Assembly: GCF_029846715.1 (NCBI RefSeq) | Contig: NZ_JARVWW010000035.1 | Span: forward strand, 1-64,000 | Source: Bradyrhizobium nivariense | GTDB lineage: Bacteria; Pseudomonadota; Alphaproteobacteria; Rhizobiales; Xanthobacteraceae | Length of the DNA: 64,000 bases | Direction of reading: 5' to 3' | In this document: one piece after another, positions 17,220 to 25,727 of the stretch | Position numbering within the stretch: the first letter of the stretch is position 1 | Layout: every line of letters begins with the position of its first letter | Made by a program: the position numbers and the translations under genes | The notes under the pieces: generated by a model | The model's input: only the letters and a program-made list of their open reading frames with translations | Told to the model about the DNA's origin: nothing | The model's database searches: none

Positions 17220-18122
17220 ATGAGGAGGCGGCAATCTTACCAGATCGTTCTTGTTGGAAGAAACGTTCTGATCAGAGAAGGCATTGCTCGAATACTGCAC
17301 GCCGCAAATTTTCACATTTCCGTATCGGCATCGAGCCCTGAGGAATTGCCGGGCTCACTTCAAGCAGAGAAACTGATGTTTCTCATCGTCCATACCGGCG
17401 ATGATTTCAATCTTGCGATAGAACAAATCGGGTTTGTGAAGGATCGGTACCCCGACGCGCGCATTGCGATCGTGTCGGACAATTATCGGGCCGTCGAGCT
17501 TGCTTCCGCATTTCGTGCAGGCGCCAACGGCTACTTCGTCAACGTCAATTCATGCGACGCTTTCATCAAGTCAGTCGAGCTCGTGACGATGGGCGAGACG
17601 GTCTTCCCGCCGGCGTTCCTGTCGTTTGCTCTTGACGGAAATCGCGAACGCGAGCGCGAAACGACGCAACACGGCGAAGAAGATGTACGCGCGATCCTCG
17701 TTGCTTCAGACGACGCGATCTCGCCGCAGCTCTCTCCGCGGGAAAAGGCAATTCTATCCCGCCTTATCGAAGGCGACTCCAACAAGTGCATTGCCCGAAA
17801 GATCGATATCGCCGAGGCCACCGTGAAGGTCCACGTCAAGGCTATCCTGCGCAAGATCCGAGTTCAGAACCGGACACAAGCGGCGATTTGGGGAATGAAC
17901 CATGGGTCGCTGGTACGAGCGGCAAACGGTCGCGCGACTACAACCGCCGATCCACGCAGAGGGATCGTAAAGCCTCTCGAGGCGATCTCCGAAATGGAGC
18001 AGATCAACGAGTCAGCTCCATTGGTCCCTCAATCTGATCACGGCGCGGTACGCCCTATCGACGGTCTACTCCACAAGGGCGTGGACCGAGGGACTAGCAC
18101 GGCGGCGCGACTCTACAAGTAG
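17220..18122 (+). CDS. LuxR-type regulator with a degenerate receiver domain
   Basis: Protein of 300 residues. The N-terminal half follows the receiver fold (YQIVLVGRNVLIREGIARIL, and later GANGYFVNVNS), but the acidic pair is replaced by GRN, the phosphoacceptor position by histidine in FLIVHTG, and the conserved lysine by asparagine. The C-terminal half has a normal LuxR helix-turn-helix: LSPREKAILSRLIEGDSNK and ATVKVHVKAILRKIRV. It is therefore probably not controlled by phosphorylation. A tail of about 70 residues after the DNA-binding domain is polar and unassigned. ATG 17220 is preceded by GGGGAG, which decides the start over an upstream GTG at 17190. Confidence 0.82.
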   Translation: MRRRQSYQIVLVGRNVLIREGIARILHAANFHISVSASSPEELPGSLQAEKLMFLIVHTGDDFNLAIEQIGFVKDRYPDARIAIVSDNYRAVELASAFRAGANGYFVNVNSCDAFIKSVELVTMGETVFPPAFLSFALDGNRERERETTQHGEEDVRAILVASDDAISPQLSPREKAILSRLIEGDSNKCIARKIDIAEATVKVHVKAILRKIRVQNRTQAAIWGMNHGSLVRAANGRATTTADPRRGIVKPLEAISEMEQINESAPLVPQSDHGAVRPIDGLLHKGVDRGTSTAARLYK

Positions 18123-18325
18123 ACGCAGGGACGCGGAAACGACTGCGGTCGCGCGACGGATCCATCCAGGGTTAGCGTTGCGACACGCTCGTCGACTTCC
18201 CCGACGTCCAAGCGCCCGGCAGGATGTCCCGTGCGGCTCTTGCGTGATTGGCACGCGAGATCGCGCGGGGCCCTGCTCGGGTTGAAGAGCGGAGCGCGCG
18301 GACTGCCGGAGCCAGCTCCTCATCT

Positions 18326-19753
18326 TTATCTTTCCCGCAGCGATTCCTGCTTGTACCTCGCCAGTGGCGAGAGAAGATAGCTGATGATCCTGCGCGCTCC
18401 GGTCTTGATCTCGACCGTCACCGCCATGCCGGGGCCGAGCTTGACGAGCTTGTCCTCCACCTGCATGTGCGAGTGGTCGAGTGAAACGCGCGCTGCATAT
18501 TCCAGCTCCTGGCCTTTCGGCTCACTGCTGCTTTGCGCCGCGCCTGATGCCCGGTCGTTCGACCCGCCCTGTTGCCTGTCCCGCGTTATCGCGTCCGTCG
18601 ACACACTTAGCACGTCTCCATGGAGGAGCCCGTAGCGCGTGAAGTTGAACGTATCGACCTTGATCTCCGCCTTTTGTCCCGGATGGACGAACCCGATGTC
18701 GCGGTTGGAGAGCATGGCCTCGATCTCGAGCTGGCTCTCGCTTGGAACCACGATGGCCAGCGCCTGCGCCGGCGTCACCACGCCTCCCACCGTGTGAACG
18801 GCGAGCTGTTGGACGACGCCGTCAACAGGCGCAGTCAAATGCTGCAGCTTCGTGCGACGCTCCGCCTTGACCACTTCCTGCGCAGCGCTGGCCGCCTTCT
18901 GCTCGGCTTTCGCAAGTGCGTCATAGGTGCCACGCCGATATTCCGCAGCGGTCCTTTCTTTCGTTTCCTTCAGCAGGGCGATGGCGGCGTCGGCTTCGTG
19001 CAGCCGGCTCTGCTGCAAGACGAGATCCTGCTGAAGGCCGACCAGCTCCTGATATTCGGAGAGATAGACGACCTTCGAAGCCAAGGCCTTGTCAACGAGA
19101 CCCTTGCGAATGTCGACCCGCTCCTGAAGCACCGGTATCGTCGCCTGGAGCTTCGCTGCGCTCGCCGACGTGGTGGCCCGCTCGGCTTCCTTCTGGCCCT
19201 GCTGGCGCTCGATCTCCGCAAGCTTGGCGCTCTGCTCGGCGCGCTGGCTGATCAGAAATTGGCGATGCATCTCGATCTCCGCGGCACTTGCGCCCTGTGG
19301 TGATCGGAAGGCAGCAAGCGGATCGTCGGTGAGCGCCGCGCGCAGCCGCGCGACGTCGAGTTCGGCCGCAACGAGATCGCTTCTCTGGCGCTCCTGATCG
19401 GCTTCCGTCATCGTGGGGTCGAGCTCGATCAGAACGTCGCCGGCCTTGACGCTCTGTCCATCACGGACGTGAATGGCGCGGACGACGCCGGTCTCGAACG
19501 GCTGGATCAGCTTGGTACGCCCGCCGGGCACGATCTTGCCCGTCGCGGTGGCGACGATATCGACGCTGCCCAATGATGCCCACAAAAGCGCAATGCAAAA
19601 GACTGCGATGATGCTCGCCCCGATCGCGCGACCGATCGGCGACGGCGGCGATTCGGCGATCTCGAGCGCCGCGGGCAGAAATGCAATCTCCTGCTCACGC
19701 CGTCGAACCTCGGCTCTCGGAAACGGAACGATATTTCGGTTAGCGGACATCAT
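18326..19753 (-). CDS. HlyD-family type I secretion membrane-fusion protein
   Basis: Periplasmic adaptor of 475 residues from ATG 19753. A short cytoplasmic N-terminus is followed by one membrane segment (AIGASIIAVFCIALLWASLG), a lipoyl-like half (VVRAIHVRDGQSVKAGDVLIELD), a long coiled coil rich in Gln/Glu/Ala, the second lipoyl half (HLTAPVDGVVQQLAVH) and a C-terminal beta domain. It links an inner-membrane ABC exporter to an outer-membrane TolC channel. The start overlaps the ABC transporter stop by 14 bases, so the pair is coupled. No TolC gene is in the window. The natural substrate is probably the GH16 protein encoded just upstream of the ABC gene. Confidence 0.9.
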   Translation of the reverse strand: MMSANRNIVPFPRAEVRRREQEIAFLPAALEIAESPPSPIGRAIGASIIAVFCIALLWASLGSVDIVATATGKIVPGGRTKLIQPFETGVVRAIHVRDGQSVKAGDVLIELDPTMTEADQERQRSDLVAAELDVARLRAALTDDPLAAFRSPQGASAAEIEMHRQFLISQRAEQSAKLAEIERQQGQKEAERATTSASAAKLQATIPVLQERVDIRKGLVDKALASKVVYLSEYQELVGLQQDLVLQQSRLHEADAAIALLKETKERTAAEYRRGTYDALAKAEQKAASAAQEVVKAERRTKLQHLTAPVDGVVQQLAVHTVGGVVTPAQALAIVVPSESQLEIEAMLSNRDIGFVHPGQKAEIKVDTFNFTRYGLLHGDVLSVSTDAITRDRQQGGSNDRASGAAQSSSEPKGQELEYAARVSLDHSHMQVEDKLVKLGPGMAVTVEIKTGARRIISYLLSPLARYKQESLRER

Positions 19754-22388
19754 GGATACCGGCCTGCAAATAATGGAGGTTTGCGTAGCGCCCATTCGAG
19801 CGGATCAGCTCATCATGGCTGCCGTCCTCGACGATGCGGCCATGCTCGAGAGTGACGATCCGGTTCGCATTGCGCACAGTCGAGAGCCGATGAGCGATGA
19901 CGAACACAGTCCGGCCGGCGGCAATCCGTTTCATGTTCTGCTGGATGGCGCGCTCGCTCTCGTAATCGAGCGCGCTGGTTGCCTCGTCGAAGATCAGGAT
20001 GCGGGGGTTGGTGATAAGTGCGCGAGCGATCGCGACACGCTGGCGCTGCCCGCCGGATAGACTGCTGCCGCGTTCGCCCACGATGGTGTCATAGCCTTCG
20101 GGCAGCTCCAGGATGAAGTCGTGAGCGCCGGCGAGTGACGCCGCCTCGATGACGCGCTCCATAGGCATGGTCGGGTCGGCGAGCGCAATGTTCTCGCGAA
20201 TCGAGCGGTTAAAGAGCACGTTCTCCTGCAGAACCACGCCGATCTGGCGCCGAAGCCAGGTCAGGTCGACCATCGCAAGGTCAACGCCGTCGACCAGCAC
20301 GCGTCCGCTCTCTGGCACGTAGAGGCGCTGGATCAACTTGCCGATGGTGCTCTTGCCCGAACCCGAAGAGCCCACGATGCCGACGACCTGGCCAGGCTCG
20401 ACGCCGAAGGACACGTCGTGCAGCACTTCGGGGCCGTCAACGCGGTAGCGAAAGGTTACGTGCTCGAATGCGACCTTGCCGCGGATCGGTGGCAGCGCGG
20501 CACGGGCCGAACTGAAGCTTGGCTCGGGAACGGTGTTGAGAATATCGCCGAGACGATCGACCGACAGACGGGCCTGATGGAAATCCTGCCACATCTGCGC
20601 GAGCCGAAGCACCGGCATACTCACCCGCCCCGCCAGCATGTTGAACGCGATCAGCTCGCCGACGGTGAGCTCGCCGCCGATCACGAGCCTGGCGCCGAAG
20701 TAGAGCGTTGCTGCGGTGACCAGCTTGTTGATCATCTGGACCGCTTGGCTCGCCGTATTATTCAGGCTGAGCACGCGGAAGCTCGCACTCACATAGCCGG
20801 CGAGCTGCTCCTCCCAGCGGCGTTGCATCTGCGGTTCGACCGCCATCGCCTTCAGGGTCTCGATCCCCGTGACGCTCTCGACCAGGAAGGCCTGGTTCTC
20901 CGAGCCACGATTGAACTTCTCGTCGAGCCGCCGGCGAAACAGCGGCGCAGCCCCGACGGAAATTCCGATGTAGAACGGGAACGACGCCAGAACGATCAGC
21001 GTCAACGACGTCGAATAGTAGAACATTACCGCAAGGAAGACGACGGTGAACAAGAGATCGACGACGAGCGTGAGCGCCGAGCTCGTCAGGAACTGGCGGA
21101 TGTTCTCGAGCTCGCGAACGCGTGCGACCGAATCGCCAACGCGGCGTGTCTGGAAATATGCGATCGGCAACGCCATCAGATGGCGAAACAGCCGGGCGCC
21201 GAGCTCGACGTCGATGCGGTTCGTCGTGTGCGCGAACAGATGGACGCGCAACGTGCCGAGAACGGTCTCGAACAAGGTCAACGCGACGAGGCCCGCGACC
21301 AGGACGTCAAGCGTGCTGATGCTTCGATGCACGAGCACCTTGTCGATGACGACCTGGAAGAACAGCGGGGCGACGAGGGCAAAGACCTGAAGGAAGAACG
21401 ACGCGATCAGCACTTCGCCGAGAAGATGGCGGTACTTGTGGACCGCACCGAGAAACCAGCTGATATCGAATCGTCGGGAGAGATCCGTCAGGGCCGCGCG
21501 CCGAGTCATCAGGATGATGTCGCCGTCCCAGATGGCCTCGAGTTCGGCCTGGGTCATGGATTCCGGTCGGGGGGACAACGGGCGCTGAACAAGAAGCTTG
21601 TCGTCGACGACCTTGCCCAGGATCAGGAAGCCGCCGTCGCGCAGCACACCAATTGCCGGCAGCGGCGTGACGGCTAGCCTGTTCCAGCTCGATCGTTGTG
21701 CACGGGCCTTGAGCCCGAACTCCCTGCTACAGCGCAAGATTTCGGTCACGCCGACCCGCGACGTGCCCATGCGATGCCGAATTTGCTCCGGGTCGGCCGC
21801 AATGCCATGGCAACGCAGCAATATCGCCAAGGCGACGAGCCCCGACTCATCGCCACTCGCAGCCTGAGAACCCGGCTCCTGGACGGGCATATCGCGACGA
21901 TCGGCGGAATCTGCACGCTTCAGGGTGCCGCCGGCACGTCCAACCAGATCACGCACGCGCGCAATCAGACCGGCAAAGGCATGATGCGCCCGACCGGCGA
22001 GGCTTTGAGATCCGGTCAGGATCAAGCGGCCGTCCCAGATCTCTTCAAATTCCGCGCGCGGCATCAACTTCGGATGTGACGAGGTCGGATACAGCACGAG
22101 CGCAGCGTCCTCCTCGACCTTCCCGAGCAGCAGAAATCCGCCATCACGCAGCGCAGCGATTCCGGGCAGGCTGGTGCCTGCGAGCTGTTTCCAATGTGTC
22201 GTGCGCGAACCGACCTTCAATCCGAAATCGCGGGCGCAGCGAAGCATCGCACCGATGCCGATTGCGCTCTCGCCGCAACGTTCGCGGAGCTGGTCGGGCT
22301 CGGCGTTGACGCCATGAAGGCGCAGGAACAGAGCCAGGGATCGAAGCCCGAGATCTGCGGCATGGGCATTTCCATTCTGGATCGCCAT
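19740..22388 (-). CDS. Type I secretion ABC exporter with two tandem C39-like domains
   Basis: Exporter of 882 residues, against about 700 for HlyB. Residues 12-126 and 181-296 are two copies of the HlyB-type C39-like domain, each running from an LALxLRxHG helix to an E(F/L)E(E/A)IWDG-x-IL end. Both lack the catalytic cysteine and histidine of true C39 peptidases, so they should bind, not cleave, cargo. About 320-590 is the six-helix membrane domain. The ATPase follows: Walker A GSSGSGKST (673-681), signature LSGGQ (777-781), Walker B with D801/E802, and switch H833. It is co-transcribed with the HlyD gene and lies just downstream of the GH16 gene on the same strand. Confidence 0.9.
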   Translation of the reverse strand: MAIQNGNAHAADLGLRSLALFLRLHGVNAEPDQLRERCGESAIGIGAMLRCARDFGLKVGSRTTHWKQLAGTSLPGIAALRDGGFLLLGKVEEDAALVLYPTSSHPKLMPRAEFEEIWDGRLILTGSQSLAGRAHHAFAGLIARVRDLVGRAGGTLKRADSADRRDMPVQEPGSQAASGDESGLVALAILLRCHGIAADPEQIRHRMGTSRVGVTEILRCSREFGLKARAQRSSWNRLAVTPLPAIGVLRDGGFLILGKVVDDKLLVQRPLSPRPESMTQAELEAIWDGDIILMTRRAALTDLSRRFDISWFLGAVHKYRHLLGEVLIASFFLQVFALVAPLFFQVVIDKVLVHRSISTLDVLVAGLVALTLFETVLGTLRVHLFAHTTNRIDVELGARLFRHLMALPIAYFQTRRVGDSVARVRELENIRQFLTSSALTLVVDLLFTVVFLAVMFYYSTSLTLIVLASFPFYIGISVGAAPLFRRRLDEKFNRGSENQAFLVESVTGIETLKAMAVEPQMQRRWEEQLAGYVSASFRVLSLNNTASQAVQMINKLVTAATLYFGARLVIGGELTVGELIAFNMLAGRVSMPVLRLAQMWQDFHQARLSVDRLGDILNTVPEPSFSSARAALPPIRGKVAFEHVTFRYRVDGPEVLHDVSFGVEPGQVVGIVGSSGSGKSTIGKLIQRLYVPESGRVLVDGVDLAMVDLTWLRRQIGVVLQENVLFNRSIRENIALADPTMPMERVIEAASLAGAHDFILELPEGYDTIVGERGSSLSGGQRQRVAIARALITNPRILIFDEATSALDYESERAIQQNMKRIAAGRTVFVIAHRLSTVRNANRIVTLEHGRIVEDGSHDELIRSNGRYANLHYLQAGIHDVR

Positions 22389-22459
22389 TCTTTACTCAAC
22401 CTTTCGCGGCTACCGGCCGCGTACGATGTTCCTTCTCAAGCATTCACAAACATGACGGT

Positions 22460-22490
22460 GCCGCACCCAGGCGCTGAGCCTGGGTGCGGC
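22460..22490 (-). terminator. Strong stem-loop after the GH16 gene
   Basis: A perfect 13-bp inverted repeat (22460-22472 with 22478-22490) encloses a 5-base loop GCTGA. It stands 7 bases past the GH16 stop codon in the direction of transcription and before the ABC start. No long T-run follows, so it may attenuate or protect mRNA ends rather than fully terminate, but the stem is long and GC-rich. Confidence 0.65.
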
Positions 22491-22496
22491 CCGGCA

Positions 22497-24950
22497 TTAA
22501 TGTTGCGGTCGTGCGAGCAACGAGTCGTGACCCCAACCGGTCGCTTGCGACAGAGCCGCCACAATCTGACCGGGATCCACCTGGCCGGTGTGAGCGGCCA
22601 GATACTGGTTCAGCAGCGCAAAGCCCTGGCTTGCGAAGGACGCCATCGTGCCGGTCGCAGCCGGATGATCTGCCACAATGATCGGCTGCGCAGCGGTCGT
22701 TGCCAGGGCGCTGTTGGCCGGGTCAAAATGCTGCTGGAGCAGCGCAAAGCCCTGGCTTGCCAAGGACCCTGTGTTTGCAGCGGTCGTCTGCTGATGGTCC
22801 GCAAGATCGGCCGTCCGCGGCGCCATCGGGGTCACGGCCGTCGTGTTGGCTGCAAGCTGATGATCGATCGCCGTGTGGTGGTGGTGGTGGTGGTGATGCG
22901 ACGACGTTGCTGTGGTCGTGACCGCCGCAGGCCGGGGATCCGTCACGGTGATGGTCTGCGGAGACGCCGTCGCAACCGCACCGGTTGACGGATCCTTCGC
23001 ACTTGCCGTCAGCGTAAGTGTCGCAACCGGTTGACCCCCGCCACGATAGTGCGAGGTCAGCGTCAGTCCGCTGTCGACCTGCGCAGCCGTCAACGTGATG
23101 TTATTACCCCGGAACGTCTGACCGTCGAGCTTGTCGGTAATCGACTCATATCTCGGCAACCCCGTGATGTTCACGGTCACGAGATCGTTGGAATCGGTCG
23201 TTGTCACCTTCGTCCCGAGACCGACGGTACCACCTCTCCCGGCCACCCAGAGCGAGTCATCCGCGATCGTGAGGACAGGCTTGGTCGCGGACGGGGTCGG
23301 CGGCGTCGTTGGTGTCGTCGGCGTGGTCGGTGTGGTTGGTGTGGTTGGTGTGGTTGGTGTGGTTGGTGTGGTCGGTATCGTGGTCGATGCCGTCGAAACC
23401 GCCAGACCGGAGAACGTCTTGACGGCGCCAGCAAGATTGGCAGCGACACCGCTGGCGTCCTTGATGGCCGCACCGCTCGAAAGATTGACCCCGGTGATGG
23501 CGAGCGCCGAGGTGCTGGTGTTGGTCGAGGCGACCGTGGTCTTGAAGGTGAGCGTGCCCGTGCCAGAACCACCGGCATAAGTGGCCGTGCCGCCGTCATT
23601 GAGCGACAGCGTGGGCGTGCCCGCCACCGTCACGGCTTCGTTGAAGCCGAGTGCCAGCGTGACCGTGTCCCCGACATGCTCGGTGCCCGTTCCCGGAGCA
23701 GCCGTGGCCTGCGTCACCGTCGGCAAGATCGGATCGATCTGGAGACCGGTGAACGTCTTCACCGCACCCGACAGGTTCGCCGCGACCCCGGAGGCGTCCT
23801 TGATGCTCGCGCCGCTCGGAAGATTGACACCGGTGATGGCGAGCGCCGACGTATTCGTGTCGGTCGACGCAACCGTGGTGCGGAAGGTGAGCGTACCCGT
23901 GCCTGAACCGCCCACATAGGTGGCGGTATTGCCGTCATTGAGCGACAGCGTGGGCGTGCCCGTCACCGTCACCGCCTTGTTGAAGGCGAGCGACATAGTG
24001 ATGGGATCTCCCGCATGCTCGATGCCCGTTCCCGGAGAGGCCGTGGCTTGCGTCACCGCCGGTGTCACCGTGGGAGTTGTGGGAGTTGTGGGCGTCGTTG
24101 GGGTCGATCCCGGAGTGACGTTCGCACCCGTGACGGTCTCGCCGCTGCCGGCCTTCTGATAGAGCTGGATCGAGTCGACCTGCATCTGCATCGAGGAAGG
24201 GCTCGAACTGTCGAGAGCCGTGTGCCATCCGGACGAGGCGGAATTTCCGACCTGGTTGGTCATCATCAATTCCATTGGTTCGTTCGGAATCGGCGCCTGC
24301 GCGCTGGTCACTTGCCCGATCTGTTTCCCGTCCAGATACCAGGTGATGGATTTACCGGGCTGCCAGTCGATTGCGTAGGTGTGATAGCCGGCCGTGAGGT
24401 CGACGCCGGTGTTAACGACGCCGCCGAACGTGCCTGACGACGTGTGAAGATGCCAAGCGAAGTTCTGGTTTGCCGGCCCCGAGGCGAGCATTCCGCCTTC
24501 CTGCATGTCGATTTCGAAGTTATCGCCGCTGCCACCCGCGCCTTTGCCCGGCATCAGCCAGAGCGCCGGCCATGCACCATTGCCGCTCGGCGCCTTCATG
24601 CTGATCTGAAGGTAACCGCCGTTGAATTCGAAGTTGCCATAGCTGCTGGCCCCGCCGGACGTGGCAGGGAATGTATAGGGCGATCCCTGGGCCACGCCGT
24701 TGACGGGCTGCTTGATTGCGGTGAGATTCAACGACCCGTTGCTCACTGTAACCTGGCTCGGCATGTCATATTCGGCATTGAACTGGTTGCCCATCCCACT
24801 GCCGCCAGATGAATTGCTGTTCCAGGGATAGCCGCTGGCGGCATTGCTCGTGATGTAGTTGTGCCAGTAGCTGTCGAGCGTCGTGCCGGAGAAGTCCTCC
24901 TGGAAGATGAGATCGCTCGAGGTATAGCCCGCAGGTGCGGAAAGAGTCAT
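22497..24950 (-). CDS. GH16 endo-beta-glycanase, probable type I secretion cargo
   Basis: Protein of 817 residues from ATG 24950 (AGAGGA upstream). Residues 1-270 form a glycoside hydrolase family 16 domain with active-site motif EIDMQE (E146, D148, E151), as in ExsH/ExoK-type enzymes that cut rhizobial exopolysaccharide. Two about 106-residue Ig-like repeats follow (298-404, 411-516), a Pro/Thr linker (526-552), another beta domain (557-670), eight consecutive histidines (685-692) and two copies of an ASQGFALLxQ tail motif (731-739, 773-781). There is no Sec signal peptide and no GGxGxD calcium repeats; adjacency to the exporter genes suggests type I export by a C-terminal signal. Exact glycan substrate unknown. 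Confidence 0.88.
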   Translation of the reverse strand: MTLSAPAGYTSSDLIFQEDFSGTTLDSYWHNYITSNAASGYPWNSNSSGGSGMGNQFNAEYDMPSQVTVSNGSLNLTAIKQPVNGVAQGSPYTFPATSGGASSYGNFEFNGGYLQISMKAPSGNGAWPALWLMPGKGAGGSGDNFEIDMQEGGMLASGPANQNFAWHLHTSSGTFGGVVNTGVDLTAGYHTYAIDWQPGKSITWYLDGKQIGQVTSAQAPIPNEPMELMMTNQVGNSASSGWHTALDSSSPSSMQMQVDSIQLYQKAGSGETVTGANVTPGSTPTTPTTPTTPTVTPAVTQATASPGTGIEHAGDPITMSLAFNKAVTVTGTPTLSLNDGNTATYVGGSGTGTLTFRTTVASTDTNTSALAITGVNLPSGASIKDASGVAANLSGAVKTFTGLQIDPILPTVTQATAAPGTGTEHVGDTVTLALGFNEAVTVAGTPTLSLNDGGTATYAGGSGTGTLTFKTTVASTNTSTSALAITGVNLSSGAAIKDASGVAANLAGAVKTFSGLAVSTASTTIPTTPTTPTTPTTPTTPTTPTTPTTPPTPSATKPVLTIADDSLWVAGRGGTVGLGTKVTTTDSNDLVTVNITGLPRYESITDKLDGQTFRGNNITLTAAQVDSGLTLTSHYRGGGQPVATLTLTASAKDPSTGAVATASPQTITVTDPRPAAVTTTATSSHHHHHHHHTAIDHQLAANTTAVTPMAPRTADLADHQQTTAANTGSLASQGFALLQQHFDPANSALATTAAQPIIVADHPAATGTMASFASQGFALLNQYLAAHTGQVDPGQIVAALSQATGWGHDSLLARPQH
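23295..23375 (-). repeat. 9-bp tandem repeats coding a Pro-Thr-Thr linker
   Basis: The plus strand reads as repeated GGTGTGGTT-type units, coding a Thr-Pro-Thr/Pro-Thr-Thr linker at residues 526-552 of the GH16 protein. A shorter version of the same linker occurs at residues 283-294. Such low-complexity repeats are prone to length changes between strains. Confidence 0.85.
23403..24059 (-). repeat. Two direct repeats of about 320 bp inside the GH16 gene
   Basis: Segments 23739-24059 and 23403-23720 encode two highly similar Ig-like modules, each opening with TQAT(A/S)xPGTG and ending with KTF(T/S)GL. DNA identity is high, so recombination could add or remove modules. The modules probably act as spacers or carbohydrate-binding surfaces. 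Confidence 0.85.
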
Positions 24951-25338
24951 TCCGGTATCCTCTTGACGTTGATCACAGGGAATTCCACTGCCGCAGCGTG
25001 AATACGCGCACGACATACCGCTTGCTCGGAAGCCCCGCTTCGCGAGCAAATTTCAAAAGCAGTGGGTTTTTGGAAGCGCCCCCCCGACTGCTGGGAGGGT
25101 AGGTATTAACCAAACGTGGCGAAAAAAGTTTCGAAATGTGATTTCTAGCACGCAAGCGGTCATACGTTGGTATGCCGTGCGGGCCACCTCATATTACCGG
25201 CTCCGCTTTCGGCTCGCGTGATCGAACGCCGGTTCTCCAAGCGCGAGCTGTTGTTTCCGGATTCGATGATGTCGCAGTCGAAGCGCATGTGCGCTGTCAA
25301 AGACGAGCGAGACCAAGGCACGCAAGCGTCAAACGATC
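24951..25338. other. Promoter side of the GH16 gene, no gene seen
   Basis: The 388 bp between the GH16 start and the small gene at 25339 contains only weak overlapping frames. The part next to the GH16 start should hold its promoter and leader. No palindromic box of the type at 2436 is present. Confidence 0.4.
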
Positions 25339-25554
25339 TTAGTGGATTGGCGCGCGAACACTCCGCCGCCGCTTGGATCGGTGCCGCGCATCGTCAAATT
25401 TGAGCTCGGCGACCAGCCGCCAGAGTTGAACCTCGTGACCGTCCGCCAACCGCCCGGCCCGCTCGGTTGCGGACGCGTCGTCCGGACAGTGAAGGTTGAC
25501 CACGCTCCCCAACTGGCCGCGTTCGTCCAGAACGAATGCACGATAGTGTGGCAT
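25339..25554 (-). CDS. Small conserved-type hypothetical protein
   Basis: Protein of 71 residues starting MPHYRAFVLDERGQLG, continuing with a DDASATERAGRLADGHEVQLWR stretch reported here in outline. The pattern 'MPHYRAY...GHI...CDDDAEAIEKARRLVDGHDVELW' is a very common small family in Bradyrhizobium genomes, usually in multiple copies and of unknown function. The ATG has GGGGA about 7 bases upstream. The C-terminus is basic and diverges from the family. A shortened relative with a similar upstream region lies at 26819-26941. Confidence 0.7.
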   Translation of the reverse strand: MPHYRAFVLDERGQLGSVVNLHCPDDASATERAGRLADGHEVQLWRLVAELKFDDARHRSKRRRSVRAPIH

Positions 25555-25592
25555 CGCAAATCCCCACGCGCGACAGCATCTTACCCGCAGCC

Positions 25593-25641
25593 TCGCTCCG
25601 CGGCGTGGAGATTTCGGGTCATAGCGAGCTACCTCTGATGG
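25593..25641. repeat. Direct repeat copy 1 (pairs with 26980-27029)
   Basis: About 49 bp closely match 26980-27029, sharing CGTGGAGATTTCGGG and CTACCTCTGATGG. Both copies lie 39 bp upstream of a minus-strand small gene starting MPH, so the repeat is probably a retained leader or regulatory sequence of a duplicated small gene. Confidence 0.7.
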
Positions 25642-25727
25642 GCGATATGCTTGCCGCCGCGGCTCCCCCGAACCCGCTCATACGGTCAGACCTTCGGTGC
25701 ACGCTCGAGCACCTCGGACGCACACGC

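Noticed and set aside
22875..22898. Eight consecutive histidines that look like an engineered affinity tag.
   Set aside because: They lie internally, in the natural context of a His-rich tail with related motifs on both sides; no vector-like sequence is present.
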